From: Bryobacterales bacterium
Lineage (GTDB): Bacteria; Acidobacteriota; Terriglobia; Bryobacterales; Bryobacteraceae
Length of the DNA stretch: 64,000 nucleotides
Direction of reading: 5' to 3'
NCBI GenBank assembly: GCA_020847045.1
Contig: JADLCT010000011.1
Coordinates: 62,001-126,000 of the forward strand
Shown here: piece by piece, positions 54,390 to 63,241 of the stretch
How positions within the stretch are numbered: the stretch's first letter is position 1
Layout of the letters: the number at the start of each line of letters is the position of its first letter
Notes under the pieces: model-generated
What the model saw: only the letters and a program-made list of their open reading frames with translations
What the model was told of the DNA's origin: nothing
Databases searched by the model: none
Program-made: the position numbers and the translations under genes

Positions 54390-55138
54390 TGAATCCGGCG
54401 GAATTCGCCAATATTGCCCAGTCGGAGCAGGACTTCTGGTGGTACCGCGGGATGCGGAAGATCACCTTCGCCCTGCTGGACCGTGTGGCGCGGCAGCGGC
54501 CGTACGGCGACGTGCTGGAAGCCGGGTGCGGCACGGGGCACTTCTCCCTGCAACTGGCGCGGCGCTACGGCTGGCGGATGCATTCGCTCGACTTGGGCTG
54601 GGAGGGGCTGGCGTTTGGCAAAGGACTGGGCGCGCCCCGTATGGTGCAGGCCGATATCTGCCGTTTGCCTTACCGCGCCGAAACCTTCGACGCCGTGGTG
54701 TCCATGGACGTCATCGTGCATCTGCCGCGCGGCCGCGAGGCCGAACCGCTGGCCGAGTTCGCCCGGGTGACGAAACCCGGCGGCCTGCTGGCGCTTCGTG
54801 TTTCGGCGTTGGACATCCTGCGCAGCAACCATTCCGCCTGGGCCCAGGAACGGCAGCGGTTTACGCGGCGCAGGCTGGCGGACGCGGTGCGGCAGCAAGG
54901 CTACCGCGTGCTGCGCGCCAGTTACGCGAACTCGCTTCTGATGCCCGTGGCGCTGGCGAAGTTCCGCCTGTGGGAGCCGCTGTCCAAGACACCGCCATCG
55001 AGCGGTGTCGAATCCGTGGCGCCGTGGCTCGACCGTCTGCTGTACGCTCCACTGGCGATTGAATCCGGCTGGCTGCGCGCGGGCGGCGGCTTCCCGCTGG
55101 GACAATCCCTCCTCCTGCTGGCCGAGAGGACGGCATGA
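54386..55138 (+). CDS. class I SAM-dependent methyltransferase
   Basis: A 250-residue cytosolic Rossmann methyltransferase: motif I VLEAGCGTGHFS (about 43-54), then QADICRLPYRAETFDAVVSMDVIVHL (motifs II-III, split here as acidic D and post-motif), and KPGGLLALRV. It starts with EQDFWWYRGMR, common in methyltransferases of glycan or lipid-linked sugar clusters. Start overlaps the epimerase stop (ATGA) and the end overlaps the GT39 gene by 4 nt. Confidence 0.88.
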   Translation: MMNPAEFANIAQSEQDFWWYRGMRKITFALLDRVARQRPYGDVLEAGCGTGHFSLQLARRYGWRMHSLDLGWEGLAFGKGLGAPRMVQADICRLPYRAETFDAVVSMDVIVHLPRGREAEPLAEFARVTKPGGLLALRVSALDILRSNHSAWAQERQRFTRRRLADAVRQQGYRVLRASYANSLLMPVALAKFRLWEPLSKTPPSSGVESVAPWLDRLLYAPLAIESGWLRAGGGFPLGQSLLLLAERTA

Positions 55139-56808
55139 GCCGGGCGTCGCGCGCCGAGTTGGCGGCCGTGGCGGGGATCGCTCTCCTCCAACTCTTCCTT
55201 CTAGCGGGCTTGGCGCGGCGTGTGGGCGTGACCGTGGATGAGCCGGCGCATCTGCTCTCGTCGCACCTCTATTGGAGCGGCCAGGACAAACTCGCCCCGC
55301 GCGATATGCCGCCGCTGCTGAAAATCTTCGCCGGCAGCATGTCGTCTCGTTTCGCCCTGCCCGTGCCTCGTGATCATGTGAGCTGGCAGGGCGGTCATGA
55401 ATGGGCCATCGCCATCGAAATGATGAACCGGATGGACCGCGCCATGATCGAGAAAGCGTTCTTCTGGTCGCGCCTGCCGATGATCGTGTTTCCCGTGGCG
55501 TGCGGGCTGCTGCTGTGGTGGTGGGCGCGCGGCCTGTGGGGGCCGTGGCCGGCGCTGGCCGTGCAGGCGCTGCTGGCCTTCTCCCCGCTCGCGCTGGCGC
55601 ACGGCGCCTTGGTGAAAAACGACATGGCCGCCACGTTCGGCTACCTTCTGTTCTGGTACATGGCTTACCGCTGGTGGGACGAGCCTGCGTGGAAATGGAC
55701 GGCGTGGATGGGGGTGGGCATGGCGGCGGGGCTTCTGGCGAAGCTGTCGATGCTGGTGCTGCCGGCCGTGGCGCTGGGGCTGATGGCGGCGAAGGTGAGA
55801 ACGATTGGAGAGAAGAAGCTGGCCGGCATGGCGGCCCTGGTGCTCACTATTCCCTACCTGCTCTGCCTGGCGGCCTACCAGTTCGAGACGCGGCGTCTGA
55901 CCGCGGAGGACCTGCGCGTCTGCCGGGAAGAGGTGCGCGCCCCCGAGATGGCCTGTGACGCGGCCCAACTGTTTCGCGTGATCCCTGTCGCGCGGCCCAT
56001 GTGGGAGGGCGTCATGGGTCTCTTCCGGTCCAACGGCGTCGCGCCGGCGGTGTACCTCGGCGGCCAGATCCATCGCAATGGCGTACCCGGCTACTTTGCC
56101 ACAGGACTGATGGTGAAAACACCGGAACTCGCCCTGCTGCTGTGGCTCTCCGGTCTGGCGGTGCTTCTGTGGCGCGCCGCGCGGCGGCGGCTGGCCACGC
56201 GCGACCTGCTGTGGGTGGGGCCTCCACTGCTCTACGCCGCCATGGCGTCGCAATCGAACCTGCAACTCGGCGTGCGTCTGGTGCTGCCGGCCATACCGTT
56301 CCTGCATCTGTTGGGCGGGCAGGCGCTGGCGGTGGTGAGTGAACGCTGGCGGCGCTGGGCGTGCATGGCCGTGGTGGTGCTCGCGCCCCTGCCGGCGCTG
56401 AGCGTCTATCCATGGGAGATCTCGTACTTCAACCGCCTGTCCGGCGGCCCGGAAAATGGTCTTGCGTGGCTGTCGGACAGCAACCTGGACTGGGGGCAAT
56501 CGTTGCGCGAGCTGCGCCGCGAAGTGACCGCCCGCAAGATCCCATCCCTGAAGCTCAGCTACTTCGGCACGGACAACGTCTGGGCGTACTTCTCCGACCA
56601 GGAGGTGCAGCCGCTGTTCCCACCCTGGGGAAAGGCAATGGCCGAAGGCCCTGTGTACCATCCGAAGCCTGGCTGGTATGCCATCAGCGCCACATTGCTG
56701 ACCGGGCAGTTATTCCCGGAAGAGTACCGCGACTACTTCCGTGAGTTCCGCGCGCGGAAACCGGTGGCCAAGGTTGGGTATTCGATGTTCCTTTACCACA
56801 TCCCGTAA
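55135..56808 (+). CDS. GT-C glycosyltransferase, family 39 (ArnT/PMT-like)
   Basis: Polytopic membrane glycosyltransferase of 557 residues with about ten helices. The first periplasmic loop has VDEPAHLLSSHLYW, the Asp-Glu motif of GT39, which uses polyprenyl-phosphate-linked sugars. The C-terminal periplasmic region contains SNLDWGQSLRELRR and YFGTDN. Together with the epimerase and methyltransferase it likely builds or transfers a modified sugar onto a surface lipid or protein. Overlaps the previous gene by 4 nt. Confidence 0.85.
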   Translation: MSRASRAELAAVAGIALLQLFLLAGLARRVGVTVDEPAHLLSSHLYWSGQDKLAPRDMPPLLKIFAGSMSSRFALPVPRDHVSWQGGHEWAIAIEMMNRMDRAMIEKAFFWSRLPMIVFPVACGLLLWWWARGLWGPWPALAVQALLAFSPLALAHGALVKNDMAATFGYLLFWYMAYRWWDEPAWKWTAWMGVGMAAGLLAKLSMLVLPAVALGLMAAKVRTIGEKKLAGMAALVLTIPYLLCLAAYQFETRRLTAEDLRVCREEVRAPEMACDAAQLFRVIPVARPMWEGVMGLFRSNGVAPAVYLGGQIHRNGVPGYFATGLMVKTPELALLLWLSGLAVLLWRAARRRLATRDLLWVGPPLLYAAMASQSNLQLGVRLVLPAIPFLHLLGGQALAVVSERWRRWACMAVVVLAPLPALSVYPWEISYFNRLSGGPENGLAWLSDSNLDWGQSLRELRREVTARKIPSLKLSYFGTDNVWAYFSDQEVQPLFPPWGKAMAEGPVYHPKPGWYAISATLLTGQLFPEEYRDYFREFRARKPVAKVGYSMFLYHIP

Positions 56809-56836
56809 GCGCCGGGCTCCGGGAGAGAGTCCCGCC

Positions 56837-56893
56837 GGGTAACGGGTAATTCAAGTAACCTTTGCCGAATATTCACGCGCGGGTGGGTTACCC
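56837..56893 (+). promoter_or_regulatory. inverted repeat upstream of the fourth TonB receptor
   Basis: GGGTAAC (56837-56843) and GTTACCC (56887-56893) are inverted, 43 nt apart, with a second GGGTAA just inside. Could be an operator for a dimeric regulator or a hairpin. No clear -35/-10 pair is seen. Confidence 0.3.
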
Positions 56894-56916
56894 TGGGTGG
56901 AGAGGTCTATTCCAGT

Positions 56917-59900
56917 ATGAAGTTCAACCGGACTCCCATTCTTGCAGGACTAATTACTTTCACATTACTCATCCCGCATGTGGCATCGGCTCAGGCCGTG
57001 GCCGGCATGGGCGGCGTTTCAGGCGTGGTGCGCGACTCCAGCGGCGCCGTGGTTCCTGAAGCGTCTGTCGTGGTGGCGAACGAATCGAAGGGCATCCGCC
57101 GTGAGTTGCACTCAAACGCGGCGGGCATCTTCACGGCCCCGGCACTGGTGCCCGCCTCCGGGTACAAGGTGACCATCGAAAAGTCCGGGTTCCAAACCTA
57201 CGAAACCGGCCGGTTCGAGATTCTCGTGGGACAGGTTGTGGATCTGTCCGTTACGCTGAACATAGCCTCGGCGGTTACTCAAGTGGAGGTGGTGGATCTG
57301 GCGCCGGTGATTGAGCAGACGCGCACCGGCAACAGTGCCGTGGTGAACAGCGCACTCATTCAAAACCTGCCGATCAACGGCCGGCGCGTGGATAGCTTTG
57401 TTCTGCTGGCGCCCGGCGTGGTGAGCGACGGCACGTTCGGCCTGGTGAGCTTCCGCGGCGTGGCCGGAGCCAACTCGTTCCTCACCGACGGCAACGATAC
57501 GACCAACCAGTACTACAACGAGAACGCCGGACGCACCCGCATCACGACGCAGATCTCGCAGGATGCCGTGCAGGAGTTCGAGGTGCTCTCCAGCGGCTAC
57601 TCGGCCGAATTTGGCCGCGCCATGGGCGGCGTGATCAACACGGTGACGCGCTCGGGCAGCAATGACATTCACGGCACCGGCTACTGGTTCTACCGCAATC
57701 AGGATTTCGGCGCGCGCGACCGCTATGCGTCGAGCGTTCCTCCCGAGACGCGCCACCAGGTGGGCGGCTCCGTCGGCGGCCCCATCAAGAAGGACAAGCT
57801 GTTCTACTTCTTCAATACCGAGTTTGTCCGGCGTGACTTCCCACTGCTGGCCTCGATGAACTCCTCCCCGCTGTTTAGCCCATCGGGCGCCTTCGTGGGC
57901 GCCTGCACGGCCACCCAGGCCCAGTGCGACGCGGCAGTGAACTACATCACCAAACGGCACAACACCACTATTCCCCGCACGGCGAACTCCGATCTGGGCT
58001 TCGGCAAAATCGACTGGCGTCCGGCCGACCGCCACAGCTTCAGCTTCTCGTTCAACTATCTGAAGTGGATTTCGCCCATGGGCATTCAGACCGCCGCGGC
58101 GCTGAACAACGGCTCTGGTATCGGCGGCAACGGTGATTCGACCGTGCGCACGCGCTACGGCCGCGTGAGCTACACCGCGATTCCCACCTCCACCGTGGTG
58201 AACGAGCTGCGCTACGGATGGTTCAAGGACCGGCTGTTCGACGACTTGAACCCCGCCTACCTGCCGGCCGACACGGGACGCCTCACCATCTCGGTGCAAG
58301 GCGTCTCCAACCTCGGCGTGGCCAACTACATGCCCAGGCTGAACCCCAGTGAAAACCGCCACTCCATCGCCGACAACCTCACCTGGACGGTGGGCCGCCA
58401 CACGGTGAAGATGGGAGGCGATCTCGCCCGCACGCAAGACTATTCGAAGCAGTTGTTCAATGGACGCGGCTCCTACTCATACGCCAACTTCACCAACTTC
58501 GCGCTGGACTTCAGCGGCAATACCGCGGGCGCCAAACGCTGGCAGACCTTTTCGCAGGGCTTCGGCAATCCGGTGGTGGACGTGACCATCCGCGACTACT
58601 CGGCCTATGTGCAGGACCAGTTCCGCGCCACGAAAAACCTGACCCTGAACTACGGCCTGCGCTACGAGTTTTCCAACTACACTCAACCGTCAGTCCACAA
58701 CCCGGACTACCCGCAAACGTCCCGCATTCCCACAACCAAGACGAACTTCGCCCCCCGCTTCGGCTTCGCCTACGCCTTCAACGACAGCAAGACCGTGTTT
58801 CGCGGCGGCTACGGGATCTTCTACGGACGCTACCCCGGCGGTTTGTTGAACACGCTGACGCAGAGCAACGGCGTGTACACGCGGAACATCACACTGAACG
58901 GCGCGCTGGCGGGCGACCTGGCGGCGGGTCCCGTGTTTCCTTTCGCGTTGCCGAGCCTGGACCGCCAACCGCCGGCGGGTACAGTGGACGTGACCTACGC
59001 GGCGGACAACTTCCGCAACCCCTATACGCAGCAAGCCGATCTTGGCATTGAGCGCGAGCTGATGCGGGACGTGGCGTTGAACGTCAGCTACATGTGGTCG
59101 CGCGGCGTGCAGTTGTGGACCGTGCGGGACATGAACGTGGGCGCTCCGGGACCAAACGTGAACTACACGATTTACGACACGGCGGGCAGCGTGACCGGCA
59201 CATATTCGACGCCCGGCTACCTGATCGCCAACCGCGTCAATCCGGGCTGGCGGCGGGCACAGCAGGTGGAGAACGGCGGACAGAGCTGGTACAACGGCCT
59301 GGTGACGCAGGTGAAGATGAGGAAGCGTTCGCACCAGGTGCAGTTCAGCTACACATGGTCGCACGCAATCGACTATAACCAGGGCGCGGGCAACGACAAC
59401 ATCTTTTACAGCAGCATCCGCTCGCTCAACAACGGCGACTACCGCGGCGACAAGTCGACCAGTTCCCTCGACCAGCGTCATCGCGCGTCGTTCAGTTCGA
59501 TCCACCAGCCCGTCCTGATGAAGGGCGACGGCGCGCTGGCGAAATTCCTGGTGAACAACTGGCAGCTTTCGCAGATCACGACGTATGCCTCCTCGCCTTA
59601 CTTCACGCCCGTGATCTTCGTGTCCGGCACGCCGTACACCGGCGCGCCATTCACAACCTCCTTGAACGGCTTCGGCGGCAGCACGCGGGCTCCATTCATG
59701 GCCCAGTCGTCGGTGCCCGCGCAGTCCATCTTCCGCACCGACGCGCGCTTGACGAAGATTCTGCCGTTCACCGAGCGGCTGAACCTGCAGCTCAACTTCG
59801 AGGTGTTCAACCTGTTCAACAACGTCTCGGATACCTCCGTGAGGACGCAAGCGTATCAGGCGACAGCGGGCGCCATCCGGCCGACTCCGCGCTTCGGCGA

Positions 59901-59976
59901 GGGTTCGGCATCGGCGGGCTTCCCCGACGGAACCAACGCGCGGCGCGCGCAGATCAGCGCCCGCTTTATCTTCTAG
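56917..59976 (+). CDS. TonB-dependent receptor with carboxypeptidase-regulatory-like domain
   Basis: Fourth large receptor in the window, 1019 residues: signal peptide (LAGLITFTLLIPHVASAQ), Ig-like domain (GVVRDSSGAVVPEASVVV), plug with FRGVAGANSFLTDGND and barrel ending ...ISARFIF. It has its own upstream region and stands before a beta-helix protein and an SDR that may use its cargo. Ligand unknown. Confidence 0.9.
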   Translation: MKFNRTPILAGLITFTLLIPHVASAQAVAGMGGVSGVVRDSSGAVVPEASVVVANESKGIRRELHSNAAGIFTAPALVPASGYKVTIEKSGFQTYETGRFEILVGQVVDLSVTLNIASAVTQVEVVDLAPVIEQTRTGNSAVVNSALIQNLPINGRRVDSFVLLAPGVVSDGTFGLVSFRGVAGANSFLTDGNDTTNQYYNENAGRTRITTQISQDAVQEFEVLSSGYSAEFGRAMGGVINTVTRSGSNDIHGTGYWFYRNQDFGARDRYASSVPPETRHQVGGSVGGPIKKDKLFYFFNTEFVRRDFPLLASMNSSPLFSPSGAFVGACTATQAQCDAAVNYITKRHNTTIPRTANSDLGFGKIDWRPADRHSFSFSFNYLKWISPMGIQTAAALNNGSGIGGNGDSTVRTRYGRVSYTAIPTSTVVNELRYGWFKDRLFDDLNPAYLPADTGRLTISVQGVSNLGVANYMPRLNPSENRHSIADNLTWTVGRHTVKMGGDLARTQDYSKQLFNGRGSYSYANFTNFALDFSGNTAGAKRWQTFSQGFGNPVVDVTIRDYSAYVQDQFRATKNLTLNYGLRYEFSNYTQPSVHNPDYPQTSRIPTTKTNFAPRFGFAYAFNDSKTVFRGGYGIFYGRYPGGLLNTLTQSNGVYTRNITLNGALAGDLAAGPVFPFALPSLDRQPPAGTVDVTYAADNFRNPYTQQADLGIERELMRDVALNVSYMWSRGVQLWTVRDMNVGAPGPNVNYTIYDTAGSVTGTYSTPGYLIANRVNPGWRRAQQVENGGQSWYNGLVTQVKMRKRSHQVQFSYTWSHAIDYNQGAGNDNIFYSSIRSLNNGDYRGDKSTSSLDQRHRASFSSIHQPVLMKGDGALAKFLVNNWQLSQITTYASSPYFTPVIFVSGTPYTGAPFTTSLNGFGGSTRAPFMAQSSVPAQSIFRTDARLTKILPFTERLNLQLNFEVFNLFNNVSDTSVRTQAYQATAGAIRPTPRFGEGSASAGFPDGTNARRAQISARFIF

Positions 59977-60033
59977 TACGCGCCGCACCGCACGCGGTTT
60001 GAGAATCCCGGCGCTCGCGGGCCACTGCTTGGT

Positions 60034-61116
60034 GTGAGACCACTCGGTTTTTCACTGGCGGTGTGCCTGTGCGCGCCGTTTCTGTTGGCGGAGACGCGGC
60101 CTTCGCTGCCGCTGGCCGATGTCCGATCGTATGGCGTTACGGGCGACGGTGAAACCGACGACCGCGCGGCGCTGCAGCGCGCCTTTGACGACGCCGGCGG
60201 ACGGTGTCTCTACTTTCCCGCCGGAGAGTACCGCATCAGCGGCTACGTGGAGTTGACCGCCTCGGGCTCCTGCCTGCTGGGTGGCCCGGGCGTTGTCGTG
60301 CGGAACACCACGCCGCTGCTGGGCGCGCCCAAGGATGGCTTCCGCATCGGCAACCCGTCGCCGCGCGACGGCGGCACAGGGAAGAGCATCGCGCACTCGG
60401 ACATTCATGTGTCCGGCTTCCATTTCACGGGCACACGGATGGGCGTCTGGGTGGTCTACTCGCGAAGAGTGACGGTGGAAAACATCACCACCGACGGCTA
60501 CGCGGCCGTGGCGGCGGGCAACGACAACGACGACGACTGCGAAGACATCATTCTGCGCAACATCACACGAACAGGACCGTCGCCCGCCGACTGGTATACC
60601 GTGGCCGTGTTCAAGACGCGGCGCTTTCTGATTGACGGCGTCCTGTCACCCTATGCGAACGGAATGTCGATGCACGTCGCCGCGGCAAATTCCGAACAGG
60701 GTGTGATCACGAACGTTATCGTGGAGGGAGATTCGGCAGAGCGTGGCAGCGGAATTGAGCTGATCGACTCGCGCGCCGTGACGGTGAGCGGCTTTCAGAT
60801 CCGCCGCGTGAAAAAGGGCGTGGTGGCATACTGCGGACGCCCCTACTGTTCGGGCACCGAACGGCGGCTGGAAAGCCGGCATGTGATCGGCTCGGGAGCC
60901 GTTCGTGACTCAGGCGATGCCCTGTTCCTTTATACCTCCCGGAATCTGGTGACAGGCGTGTTGACGAGCGGCAACCGGACGAGCCTGCGGTTTGGAGCCG
61001 ACGCGCGCGATAACGTCATCTCCGGCTGCTCCTTCGAGGAGGCTGCCGTCGCGCCGGCCGAAGCCGCAAAGCGAAACCGGAATATGGGTGCCAGCGGCTG
61101 GCCCGCTCTGCGATAG
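60034..61116 (+). CDS. exported right-handed parallel beta-helix protein (pectate lyase/GH28-like fold)
   Basis: A 360-residue secreted protein with signal peptide (GFSLAVCLCAPFLLAE). It opens with VRSYGVTGDGETDDRAALQ, the typical start of pectate-lyase-3/GH28-type beta-helix proteins. Repeated rungs follow (VTVENITTDGY, IILRNITRTG, VTVSGFQIRRVK). The DDCED and VAYCGRPYC stretches could hold acidic residues, but no confident catalytic set is seen. GTG start without obvious Shine-Dalgarno. Probably acts on a plant or microbial polysaccharide. Confidence 0.8.
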   Translation: MRPLGFSLAVCLCAPFLLAETRPSLPLADVRSYGVTGDGETDDRAALQRAFDDAGGRCLYFPAGEYRISGYVELTASGSCLLGGPGVVVRNTTPLLGAPKDGFRIGNPSPRDGGTGKSIAHSDIHVSGFHFTGTRMGVWVVYSRRVTVENITTDGYAAVAAGNDNDDDCEDIILRNITRTGPSPADWYTVAVFKTRRFLIDGVLSPYANGMSMHVAAANSEQGVITNVIVEGDSAERGSGIELIDSRAVTVSGFQIRRVKKGVVAYCGRPYCSGTERRLESRHVIGSGAVRDSGDALFLYTSRNLVTGVLTSGNRTSLRFGADARDNVISGCSFEEAAVAPAEAAKRNRNMGASGWPALR

Positions 61117-61128
61117 ACTACACAGTTC

Positions 61129-61872
61129 ATGCCGTTTCGACTTAAGAACCGCGTTGCCCTGGTCACGGGCGGCGCCAGTGGAATTGGAGAGGCCACCTGC
61201 CGCGTCTTGGCGGCCGCGGGCGCCGAAGTGATCGTGGCCGATCTGAATGGTGAGGCGGCCCGAAAACTGGCGGCGGAGTTGGGAAGATCGCGCGCCATGC
61301 CGCTCGATATCTCCAACGAAGCTGCGGTGGAAACGGCCCTCGGCGGTCTGGAAAGGCTGGACGTGCTGGTGAATAACGCCGGCATTGGTCTTGTGGGCGG
61401 CATCGAAGAGACATCGACAGAGGACTTCGAACGCCTGATGCGCGTGAATGTGACTGGGGTCTTCCTGGTCACCAAGGCTGCGATTCCGAAACTTGTGGCC
61501 TCGCGCGGCAACATCGTGAACATCGGATCAGTGGCTGGCGTGGTTGGGATTAAGAAACGCTTTGCCTATTGCGCCACGAAAGGCGCCGTGGTGGCGATGA
61601 CCCGGCAACTCGCCGTCGAATATCCGCAGCAGATTCGGGTGAACTGCATCTGCCCCGGCACTGTGGATTCGCCGTTCGTGGAAGGATATCTCGAAAAATA
61701 TCATAAACATGAAAAGGACAAGGTAAGACAGGAGTTGAATCTCCGTCAGCCAATCGGTAGACTGGGTAGGCCCGAAGAGATCGCCAACCTGGCCCTCTAT
61801 CTGGCTTCGGACGAGGCGGCTTTTGTAACCGGTTCGATTGTGACCATTGACGGCGGCTGGACTGCAGCCTAG
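61129..61872 (+). CDS. SDR family oxidoreductase
   Basis: Classical short-chain dehydrogenase of 247 residues with intact motifs: TGGASGIGEA (13-22), NNAG (about 83), SVAGVVGIKKRFAYCATKGA (Ser, Tyr, Lys) and the C-terminal FVTGSIVTIDGGW. Similar to glucose- or 3-hydroxy-acid dehydrogenases such as those for fucose, xylose or 2-keto-3-deoxy sugars. It starts 12 nt after the beta-helix gene. TAGACT (61114-61119) is 9 nt before the ATG. Confidence 0.92.
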   Translation: MPFRLKNRVALVTGGASGIGEATCRVLAAAGAEVIVADLNGEAARKLAAELGRSRAMPLDISNEAAVETALGGLERLDVLVNNAGIGLVGGIEETSTEDFERLMRVNVTGVFLVTKAAIPKLVASRGNIVNIGSVAGVVGIKKRFAYCATKGAVVAMTRQLAVEYPQQIRVNCICPGTVDSPFVEGYLEKYHKHEKDKVRQELNLRQPIGRLGRPEEIANLALYLASDEAAFVTGSIVTIDGGWTAA

Positions 61873-61950
61873 CCGGGAAGCTGCCGATACAGATGAGAAG
61901 GGGTTCCGGGTGCTTTGCAGCCCTGGTTACCGCAGGAGCAAATCCGAACG

Positions 61951-63237
61951 ATGGCGCGTAAATCATTCGTACTCCTACTGTTGTTAGCATTGATCCAGTG
62001 TTTCGCCGCGATGGCGGCAACTAGGAAAAAACCGGGTTCGCAAGCCTCTGGTTCCCAGGTTTCAGCGAAGAAAAAGAACGCGGTCAAGCGGACCGTGGCG
62101 AAGTCCCTCACAACTAAAGCAAAGACCAGGCCGGCCGCTCGGACCGCCAGATCCCGGCGTACAACAAACAGGCGGACGGTGGCCATCACCCCCGCGCGGC
62201 TTGTCTCCACCTCCCGCCGGTCCCGGCTGGCCAAACGGCGGCGGATCTCGGCGAACGTGTGGAATGTGTCGAGTTATGCCGACTCGACACTGGGCGACAG
62301 AATCGACGGAGAGGACCTTGAGGTGCGGCGGGCGGCCGTGGAGGCCCTGCACGGCCTGAATGGCACGGTCGTCGTGGCCGACCCGGGAACGGGCCGGATT
62401 CTCAGCATCGTGAATCAGCAGTTGGCCATGAAAAGCGGCTTCATTCCCTGCTCGACCATCAAAGTGGTGGTGGGAATGGCGGCGCTGAGCGAAGGATTAA
62501 TCGAGCGGAGCACTCCCATGCGGATGAACCGGCGGCTGACGCTGGATCTGACGCAGGCGCTGGCCAAGTCCGACAATGCCTTCTTCGCAAACCTGGGCGT
62601 GAAGCTGGGTTTCGAGAAGGTGTCCTACTATGCCCGGCTATTCGGCCTGGGTGAGCGGGCCACGCTGGGTATGGAGGATGAGCAGCCCGGCCGTCTGCCC
62701 ACCGAGGCGCCCAAATTTGGCGGCGTGGGCATGATGTGCAGCTTCGGCGAGGGAATCACGTTGACTCCGTTGCAACTGACGGCGCTGATGAGCTCTCTGG
62801 CCAACGGCGGCACGCTGTACTATCTGCAATATCCCGAAAGTCAGGAGCAGGTGGCCAATTTCGTTCCCCGCGTGAAACGGCAACTGGACATCGCGCAGTA
62901 CATCCCCGACATCAAGCCGGGCATGATGGGGGCTGTCGAGTACGGCACGGCCAGACGCGCGGCCTACGACCCGGATGAGCCGATTCTGGGGAAGACGGGC
63001 ACATGCACGGACCGCAATTCGCCAACGCATATGGGCTGGTTCGGATCCTTCAACGACGTGGAGAAGAACAAGCTGGTAGTGGTGGTGATGCTCACAGGCG
63101 GCAAGCATGTGAATGGCCCTGTGGCGTCGGGCGTTGCCGGGGAGATCTATCGCAAACTCTCCGGCCAGCAGTACTTCGCACACGAGCGGCACACCTCGCC
63201 GGCTCAGTTGGTGCACTCGGCCTGCTGTTTACAATAG
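61951..63237 (+). CDS. penicillin-binding transpeptidase/class D beta-lactamase-like protein with basic linker
   Basis: A 428-residue exported serine enzyme. Signal peptide (FVLLLLLALIQCFAAMAA), then about 75 residues extremely rich in Lys/Arg/Thr (24-100), then the catalytic domain with Ser168-Thr-Ile-Lys171 (SxxK), Ser207-Asp-Asn209 (SxN) and Lys348-Thr-Gly350 (KTG). The order and spacing fit a transpeptidase domain without the usual PBP dimerisation domain. AGGAG lies 12 nt before the ATG. It may crosslink peptidoglycan or act as a beta-lactam sensor or hydrolase. Confidence 0.85.
   Translation: MARKSFVLLLLLALIQCFAAMAATRKKPGSQASGSQVSAKKKNAVKRTVAKSLTTKAKTRPAARTARSRRTTNRRTVAITPARLVSTSRRSRLAKRRRISANVWNVSSYADSTLGDRIDGEDLEVRRAAVEALHGLNGTVVVADPGTGRILSIVNQQLAMKSGFIPCSTIKVVVGMAALSEGLIERSTPMRMNRRLTLDLTQALAKSDNAFFANLGVKLGFEKVSYYARLFGLGERATLGMEDEQPGRLPTEAPKFGGVGMMCSFGEGITLTPLQLTALMSSLANGGTLYYLQYPESQEQVANFVPRVKRQLDIAQYIPDIKPGMMGAVEYGTARRAAYDPDEPILGKTGTCTDRNSPTHMGWFGSFNDVEKNKLVVVVMLTGGKHVNGPVASGVAGEIYRKLSGQQYFAHERHTSPAQLVHSACCLQ
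63208..63235 (+). promoter_or_regulatory. promoter inside the 3' end of the transpeptidase gene
   Basis: TTGGTG (63208-63213), 16 nt, TACAAT (63230-63235), 6 nt to ATG 63242. The -10 overlaps the TAG stop of the upstream gene. Predicts a leaderless mRNA. Confidence 0.5.
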
Positions 63238-63241
63238 GCGA

